DNA of 64,000 bases from Pelagerythrobacter sp041912895 (GTDB taxonomy: Bacteria; Pseudomonadota; Alphaproteobacteria; Sphingomonadales; Sphingomonadaceae): positions 496,001-560,000 of the forward strand of contig NZ_JAYSGI010000002.1 in the NCBI RefSeq assembly GCF_041912895.1, read 5' to 3'. The translations under genes and the position numbers were made by a program. Below the pieces are notes generated by a model. It was not told where the DNA came from. It searched no databases and saw only the letters and a list, made by a program, of their open reading frames with translations. The first letter of the stretch is position 1, and every line of letters starts with the position of its first letter. Positions 59,300-64,000 of the stretch are shown here, piece by piece.

Positions 59300-60874
59300 A
59301 TGGGCGAAATTTTCCTCGGGCTTGGCGCGAACGGCGAGCGGCAGGTGCTCGATCTCGCCCGCGCCAACCGCCACGGGCTGATCGCGGGCGCGACCGGCAC
59401 CGGCAAGACAGTGACGCTGCAGGGCCTCGCCGAAAGCTTCTCGGCAGAAGGCGTGCCGGTGTTCGTCGCCGATGTGAAGGGCGACCTGTCGGGTATCGCC
59501 ATGCCCGGATCGCCGACCTTCAAGAACGCCGCCGCGCTCGAAAGCCGCGCCGCCGAGCTGGGCATGGCGGACTACGCCTATGCCGACAATCCGGCAGTGT
59601 TCTGGGATCTCTACGGCGAACAGGGCCACCCGATCCGCACCACCATCTCCGAAATGGGGCCGCTGCTGCTGGCGCGCCTGCTCGATCTCAACGACACGCA
59701 GGAAGGGGTATTGCAGATCGTCTTCCGCCATGCCGACGAGAACGGGCTGCTGCTGCTTGACCTCGGCGATCTGCAGGCGATGCTCGCGCATTGCGCGGAA
59801 AACTCGAAGGAACTGAGCGCGAAGTACGGCAACGTCACCAAGGCGAGTGTCGGCACGATCCAGCGCCAGTTGCTCAGTTTCGAGAGTCAGGGCGCGGATC
59901 GCTTCTTCGGCGAGCCTGCGCTGGAGATCGACGATTTCCTCAAGTGCGACGACCAGGGGCGCGGGATCGTCAATGTGCTCGCCGCCGACAAACTGATGCG
60001 CAGCCCCAAGCTCTACGCCACCTTCCTGCTGTGGCTGCTGGCCGAACTGTTCGAGAGCCTGCCCGAGGTCGGCGACCCGGAGAAGCCGAAGCTGGTGTTC
60101 TTCTTCGACGAGGCGCACCTGCTGTTCGACGATGCGCCCGATGCCCTGCAGGACAAGATCGAGCAGGTGGTGCGCCTGATCCGGTCGAAGGGCGTGGGCG
60201 TGTTCTTCGTGACGCAGAACCCGATCGACATCCCGGAGAAGGTCGCGGGCCAGCTTGGCAACCGGGTGCAGCACGCGCTGCGCGCCTTCACCCCGCGCGA
60301 CCAGCGCGCGATCAGGGCTGCGGCGGAAACCTTCCGCATCAATCCCGATCTCGACGTCGAGACCGCGATCACCGAGCTGAAGGTGGGCGAGGCGCTGGTG
60401 TCCACGCTGATGGCCGACGGCGCGCCCTCTGTCGTCCAGCGCACGCTGATCAAGCCGCCGTGCAGCCGGTTGGGCCCGGTGACGGCGAAGGAACGCGCGA
60501 TCATTCAGTCGGTCAGCCCGTTCGCGGGCAAATACGACACCGCGATCGACCGCGAGAGCGCGGAGGAGGTACTCGCGCAAAAGGCCGCCGATGCCGCCGC
60601 GACCGCCGGAGAGGTCGAGGAGAAGGGGCGTGCCGCAGTGGCGAAGGAGCCGCGCAAGTCGACCTCGATCTGGGGCAAGGCTATGAAACGCGCGGTCGGC
60701 GCAGCGACCGGATCGGGCGCAACGATCGCGGCAAGTGCGATCACCGGGCGCAAGTCGCGCGCCAATCCGATGAAGACCGCCGCGTCGTCCGGCATCGGCT
60801 CGCTCGCGACCGACCTCGCCGGGCCGCTTGCGGGCCGTTTCGTGCGCAATCTGATCGGCGGGCTGATGCGTTAG
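59300..60874 (+). CDS. HerA-like/YjgR (DUF853) helicase-type ATPase
   Basis: 524 aa. Walker A AGATGTGKTVTLQGLAES near residue 30, Walker B LVFFFDEAHLLFDDAPDALQ, and arginine-containing FVTQNPIDIPEKVAGQLGNR agree with HerA/FtsK-clade proteins of the DUF853 (YjgR) type. The C-terminus is Ala/Lys-rich with a Gly-rich end. The role is unknown; by clade it may translocate DNA. No NurA nuclease gene is adjacent, so it is not a classical HerA-NurA pair. Ends in a 4-nt convergent overlap with the kinase gene. Confidence 0.87.
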   Translation: MGEIFLGLGANGERQVLDLARANRHGLIAGATGTGKTVTLQGLAESFSAEGVPVFVADVKGDLSGIAMPGSPTFKNAAALESRAAELGMADYAYADNPAVFWDLYGEQGHPIRTTISEMGPLLLARLLDLNDTQEGVLQIVFRHADENGLLLLDLGDLQAMLAHCAENSKELSAKYGNVTKASVGTIQRQLLSFESQGADRFFGEPALEIDDFLKCDDQGRGIVNVLAADKLMRSPKLYATFLLWLLAELFESLPEVGDPEKPKLVFFFDEAHLLFDDAPDALQDKIEQVVRLIRSKGVGVFFVTQNPIDIPEKVAGQLGNRVQHALRAFTPRDQRAIRAAAETFRINPDLDVETAITELKVGEALVSTLMADGAPSVVQRTLIKPPCSRLGPVTAKERAIIQSVSPFAGKYDTAIDRESAEEVLAQKAADAAATAGEVEEKGRAAVAKEPRKSTSIWGKAMKRAVGAATGSGATIAASAITGRKSRANPMKTAASSGIGSLATDLAGPLAGRFVRNLIGGLMR

Positions 60875-62271
60875 GGGAGCGGTAGCCGGATTTCGGCGCG
60901 CAAACCGCCCTCGGGCCGATTCGCCAGCGCGAGTTCGCCGCCGTGCTGCTCGGCGATCGCGCGGGCGAGCGTGAGGCCGAGGCCGGCGCCGCCCGTCTCG
61001 CGGTTGCGCGAGGCTTCGCCGCGGGTGAACGGCTCCATCATGTCGGCGATCCGGCCCTCGGGAATACCCGGCCCTTCGTCGTCGACGCGCAGCACCACGT
61101 GTGCGCCCTTGCGCAGCAGCGTCACCTCGGCCCGCCCCGCGTAGCGGAGCGCGTTGCCGATCAGGTTGCGCAAGGCCCGGCGCAGCCAGGTGATGTGGAC
61201 CGGCAGCACCGTGCGCGCGGTATCGCCCAGCACCACGGGCTCGCCCATGTCCTCGAATTCCTCGACCACCGCGGCGGTCAGCGCGGCGAGGTCGACGCGC
61301 TCGGGCGGCTCGCTCGCCCGGCCGACGCGCGCGAGCGAGAGGATGTCGTCGAGCGAGCGGGTGATGTCCTCGATGCCCGCCGCCATCTTGGCGCGCTCGC
61401 CTTCGTCCTCGACCGATTCGATGCGCACACGCAGCGCGGCGAGCGGGGTTTTCAGATCATGCCCGATCGCGCCGAGCATCACGTCCTTCTCGTCGAGCAG
61501 CGCGGCGATCCGCGCTTCCATCGCGTTGTGCGCGGCGATCAGGCGGCGCACGTCGTGCGGCCCCTGCGGCGCGAGCTGGCCGTCCGCGCTCTGGGTGCGC
61601 GCGAAGCTCTCCGTGCGGCCGGTCAGCGCGGCGAGCGGGCGGGTGATGCGGCGCAGCAGCAGGAAATGCAGGCCCACCAGCAGCACGTAGATCACCAGCG
61701 TCTGGAGCAGGATGGACCCGATCACCCCGCGCGGGGTGGGTGGGATCGGCACGCGCGCCACACTCCATTCGCTGCTGCCGCTGCGCTGGAGCGCGGCGAC
61801 GAGCAGCCGCCGTTCGCCCGCGTCGCGCCGTTCGTAGCGCGCCTGCCAGCGGGGCCGCGCGGTGACGAAGGGATCGTCGAGCGCGTCGCGTTCGGTCACC
61901 ACGATCCGGCCTACCGCCACCTCGCGGTCCTCGACCAGTGCGCGCAACTCGCTCGCCAGTCCGGCGTCGGCGGTCTCGCCTGGCAGCAGGGCGAAGCTCC
62001 CGGTGTGCTCGATTCGCAGCGATCGCGGATAGCGCCGGCGTTCGAAGCGGCGGCGCTCGCCCGCATCCTCGGCCCGCTCGCGCGGTTCGCGCGCCCGTTC
62101 GTCGCGCACCACGAGCGCGAAGGCGGCGGCGTTGAGCACCGCGCCTTCGCGCCGCGTATCGGCCGCGCGCCACAGCAGCGCGGCGGAAATCGCCTGCGCG
62201 ATCAGCAGCACCGCCGCGACCGCGAGCAGCATCTGGCCGAGCAGGCTGCGGGGCCAGAGCCGGGTTGTCAC
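60871..62271 (-). CDS. Sensor histidine kinase, EnvZ-like
   Basis: 466 aa. A first membrane helix (LLGQMLLAVAAVLLIAQAIS), an Arg-rich periplasmic domain of about 150 residues, a second helix (LLQTLVIYVLLVGLHFLLL), HAMP, then H-box GAIGHDLKTPLAALRVRIES (phosphorylated His), N box LRNLIGNALRYAG, and G boxes VDDEGPGIP and GAGLGLTLARAIAEQHGG. GTG start at 62271 overlaps the regulator stop by GTGA. Signal unknown. Confidence 0.93.
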   Translation of the reverse strand: MTTRLWPRSLLGQMLLAVAAVLLIAQAISAALLWRAADTRREGAVLNAAAFALVVRDERAREPRERAEDAGERRRFERRRYPRSLRIEHTGSFALLPGETADAGLASELRALVEDREVAVGRIVVTERDALDDPFVTARPRWQARYERRDAGERRLLVAALQRSGSSEWSVARVPIPPTPRGVIGSILLQTLVIYVLLVGLHFLLLRRITRPLAALTGRTESFARTQSADGQLAPQGPHDVRRLIAAHNAMEARIAALLDEKDVMLGAIGHDLKTPLAALRVRIESVEDEGERAKMAAGIEDITRSLDDILSLARVGRASEPPERVDLAALTAAVVEEFEDMGEPVVLGDTARTVLPVHITWLRRALRNLIGNALRYAGRAEVTLLRKGAHVVLRVDDEGPGIPEGRIADMMEPFTRGEASRNRETGGAGLGLTLARAIAEQHGGELALANRPEGGLRAEIRLPLP

Positions 62272-63002
62272 GACCGCTCCGGCATCGCGCGGCGGACATC
62301 GGCCGCGAAGCGGTAGCCGCCGCCGCGCACGGTGAGGATGAGCTGCGGATTGCGGCTGTCCGCCTCGATTTTGCGCCGCAGCCGGCTGACCTGGTTGTCC
62401 ACCGCCCGGTCGAACAGGTGCGCCTCGCGCCCCTGTACCATATCGAGCAGCCGGTCGCGGTCGAGCACCTGCCGGGCATGGTCGAGGAAGGCGCGCAGCA
62501 GACGGAACTCGGCGGTCGAGATCGGCACCACCGCGCCTTCCGGGTCGGTCAGCTTGCGCTTCATCGGGTCGAGCCGCCAGCCTTCGAACAGGTAATGCGC
62601 GTCGTCTTCCGGCGCCGCCGCGCCGCGGCCCGCGCGGCGCAGGACGGAGCGGATGCGCGCGACCAGCTCGCGCGGCTCGAACGGCTTGACCACGTAGTCG
62701 TCGGCGCCGATCTCCAGCCCGACGATGCGGTCGGTCGCCTCGCCCCGTGCGGTCAAGAAGATCACCGGGATCTCGCGCGATTCGACGAGGTGGCGGCACA
62801 GCGAAAGGCCGTCTTCCCCCGGCATCATCACATCGAGCAGGACGAGATCTGGCGCGCCTTCCATCAGCAGGCTGCGCGCCGCCGCCGCGCTCTCGGCCTG
62901 CTGCACGGCGAACCCCTGGCGGACGAGATAGTCGGCCAGGGGTTCGCGCAGGCTGGCCTCGTCGTCGACCAGCAGCAATCGGGTGGGGGCGGGAGCGTCC
63001 AT
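62268..63002 (-). CDS. OmpR family response regulator
   Basis: 244 aa. Receiver: acidic pair LLVDDEASLREPL, phospho-acceptor LVLLDVMMPGEDG, Thr in VIFLTARGE and Lys in DDYVVKPF. C-terminal winged helix: ISTAEFRLLRAFLDHARQVL, RAVDNQVSRLRRKIE and TVRGGGYRF. Forms a two-component pair with the coupled kinase; could control the EF-hand gene just upstream or envelope genes, which is inference. ATG 63002. Confidence 0.95.
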   Translation of the reverse strand: MDAPAPTRLLLVDDEASLREPLADYLVRQGFAVQQAESAAAARSLLMEGAPDLVLLDVMMPGEDGLSLCRHLVESREIPVIFLTARGEATDRIVGLEIGADDYVVKPFEPRELVARIRSVLRRAGRGAAAPEDDAHYLFEGWRLDPMKRKLTDPEGAVVPISTAEFRLLRAFLDHARQVLDRDRLLDMVQGREAHLFDRAVDNQVSRLRRKIEADSRNPQLILTVRGGGYRFAADVRRAMPERS

Positions 63003-63067
63003 CGCGGTAGCTAGCCCCGCCGCCGCGCGCCGATCAAGCGGCACGGGCGGCGGGGCCGCGTTTCGGG

Positions 63068-63835
63068 TCAGTCGGCCTGGCGCGCGGCGCGGCGTTCCTT
63101 CCATTCGGCGCGCATCGCCTCGCGCACGGCCTTGCCTTCGGCCGCCGTCACGGTGCCGTCGCCATCGGCGTCGGCACGCTCGAAGTTCTGCGCGAAGGCG
63201 GTGTCGAACTCGGCGCGGGTGATCGCCTTGTCGCCATCGGCATCGGCCATGCGCATCATGCCCATCGCCATCATGTTGTCGCCGCGATGGTGGCCGCGCA
63301 TCTTGCCGCCGCGCTTGCCTTCGCGGTCGCCGCGCGCCGCGCGCGCTTCGCCCGAGCGTTCGCCGCGCGCCGCGCGCGCTTCGCCCGAGCGTTCGCCGCG
63401 CGCCTCGCGGGCAGCCGCCATCTCGGCCGCGGAGACGCCGCCGCTGCCGTCGGTGTCGAGCGCGGCGAAGCGTTCGGCCCCGCGCTGCTGCATGCGTTCG
63501 GCGCGCGCGGCGCGGCGTTCGGCGGACTTCTCACGCATCGTCGCGCCGGCGGCCTGCATCTCGGTCTGCGTGACCTCGCCGTCGCCGTCCGCGTCGAGCT
63601 TCGCGAACCGCTCGGCCTTGCGTGCTTCGCGATCGGCGGCGTCGATCACGCCGTCGGAGTTGGCATCCATCCGCGCGAACAGCGCGGCGGAATGCGCGGT
63701 CATCTCGGCGCGGGTCACGTTGCCGTCGCGGTCGGCATCGGGGCCGTGGCGGCCACCGCCTTGCTGGGCGAGCGCGACAGTGCCGGCGCTCAGGGCGAGC
63801 GCAGCGGCGGACAGGGAAAGGGTGATCGTTTTCAT
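63068..63835 (-). CDS. Secreted six-EF-hand calcium-binding protein
   Basis: 255 aa with a signal peptide (cleavage near ALA-Q, residue 24). Six EF-hand loops: DADRDGNVTRAE, DANSDGVIDAAD, DADGDGEVTQTE, DTDGSGGVSAAE, DADGDKAITRAE and DADGDGTVTAAE. Between loops four and five is an Arg/Ala/Gly-rich spacer with two identical 11-residue units (GERSGEARAAR) and a Met/His patch (GHHRGDNMMAMGMM) that could bind other metals. Periplasmic or surface calcium sensing or buffering is likely. ATG 63835. Just upstream of the two-component genes on the same strand. Confidence 0.88.
   Translation of the reverse strand: MKTITLSLSAAALALSAGTVALAQQGGGRHGPDADRDGNVTRAEMTAHSAALFARMDANSDGVIDAADREARKAERFAKLDADGDGEVTQTEMQAAGATMREKSAERRAARAERMQQRGAERFAALDTDGSGGVSAAEMAAAREARGERSGEARAARGERSGEARAARGDREGKRGGKMRGHHRGDNMMAMGMMRMADADGDKAITRAEFDTAFAQNFERADADGDGTVTAAEGKAVREAMRAEWKERRAARQAD
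63328..63393 (-). repeat. Perfect 33-bp tandem duplication within the EF-hand gene
   Basis: Two identical 33-bp units (63328-63360, 63361-63393) encode the 11-residue repeat; a third unit starts but diverges after about 11 bp. In frame, so length variation would keep the protein intact. Confidence 0.9.
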
Positions 63836-63977
63836 CGTGAACGCTCCATCGGATTGGAGGGAAGAGGGTCTGAACTGCGGGGCCGCCCGGAAGGGGAGGT
63901 CGATAAAGCGGCCCACGCAGCTCACGGTGCCTTCAATAGCGCCCGATTGTCGCAGCATTATCCCGCTGCGCGGCCAG

Positions 63978-63997
63978 TTTGTCGCGCTTTGTCGCGC
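63978..63997 (-). promoter_or_regulatory. Tandem TTTGTCGCGC motif upstream of the EF-hand gene
   Basis: TTTGTCGCGC occurs twice in a row (63978-63987 and 63988-63997) at the window edge, 143 bp before the EF-hand start. Two sites at a 10-bp step lie on one helix face, as for a tandem-binding regulator. It shares TTTGTCGC with parts of the 3765-3862 array. Function unknown. Confidence 0.35.
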
Positions 63998-64000
63998 TGC

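Noticed and set aside
59300..60874. HerA-NurA or other antiviral ATPase-nuclease system
   Set aside because: The ATPase is of the housekeeping YjgR/DUF853 type and no nuclease or SIR2-type partner is adjacent.

Overview
The window (GC about two thirds, dense operons, many TTG/GTG starts, UPF0262, CC_3452-type and RHH_4-type proteins, pabB-pabC fusion, small lipoproteins with LAAC boxes) looks like the chromosome of an alphaproteobacterium of the order Sphingomonadales, most likely Erythrobacteraceae. This placement rests on protein flavour and gene content, not on a database search. Nearly everything is core chromosome. One accessory island lies at about 3.7-6.8 kb.

Layout. 1-3686: end of a Bcp peroxiredoxin, a coupled ferritin-like DUF455 gene, an M23 endopeptidase and an acyl-CoA synthetase. 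3765-6810: five 21-bp-phased repeats, then the N-terminal stub of an MmeI/type IIL-like DNA methyltransferase, a 2.35-kb IS1595-type element with passenger genes and a decayed transposase between imperfect inverted repeats, and directly after it the C-terminal remnant of the same methyltransferase. 6.9-13 kb: galU, murA, small regulators, a HAD phosphatase, zinc-free L36, galE. 13.1-20.5 kb: lipoprotein and M14 carboxypeptidase, cdd, a degenerate GH25 protein, UPF0262, dnaB, a phospholipase-D protein, rpoZ. 20.7-25.9 kb: sulfotransferase-like protein, DUF3667 membrane protein, a ParE/RelE toxin-antitoxin pair, ftsH, a MaoC hydratase. 26-32.4 kb: glpD, putA, dcd, DoxX. 32.4-36.5 kb: a histidine-rich ZnuD-like TonB receptor, tRNA-Gly(GCC), a CnoX-like thioredoxin, a Lon-N-domain protein.

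36.8-40.3 kb is a minus-strand operon argB-yggT-folD-lipoprotein-marC joined by 1-4 nt overlaps. 41.2-45.8 kb is a minus-strand operon for CoA-thioester metabolism (acyl-CoA dehydrogenase, Mct-like CoA transferase, thiolase, itaconyl/mesaconyl-CoA hydratase-like protein), which suggests C5-dicarboxylate or branched acyl-CoA catabolism. 46.6-49.4 kb: recQ and a TerC transporter. 49.6-51.8 kb: an SPFH protein, an Arc-type repressor, a small membrane protein and a CPBP protein behind an AT-rich 30-bp palindrome that overlaps the promoter. 51.9-59.2 kb: beta-helix protein, zinc-finger protein, ribA-xth, lolA, zinc-free L33, and the operon pabBC-rluA-arfB. 59.3-64 kb: a HerA/YjgR-like ATPase, an EnvZ/OmpR-like two-component system and a six-EF-hand secreted protein.

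Themes: translational coupling through NTGA overlaps, including TTG and apparently CTG starts; many stem-loop repeats between genes; zinc-free L33 and L36 on the same window as a candidate zinc receptor. The most unusual part is the transposon-replaced methyltransferase with its passenger genes and neighbouring repeat array.
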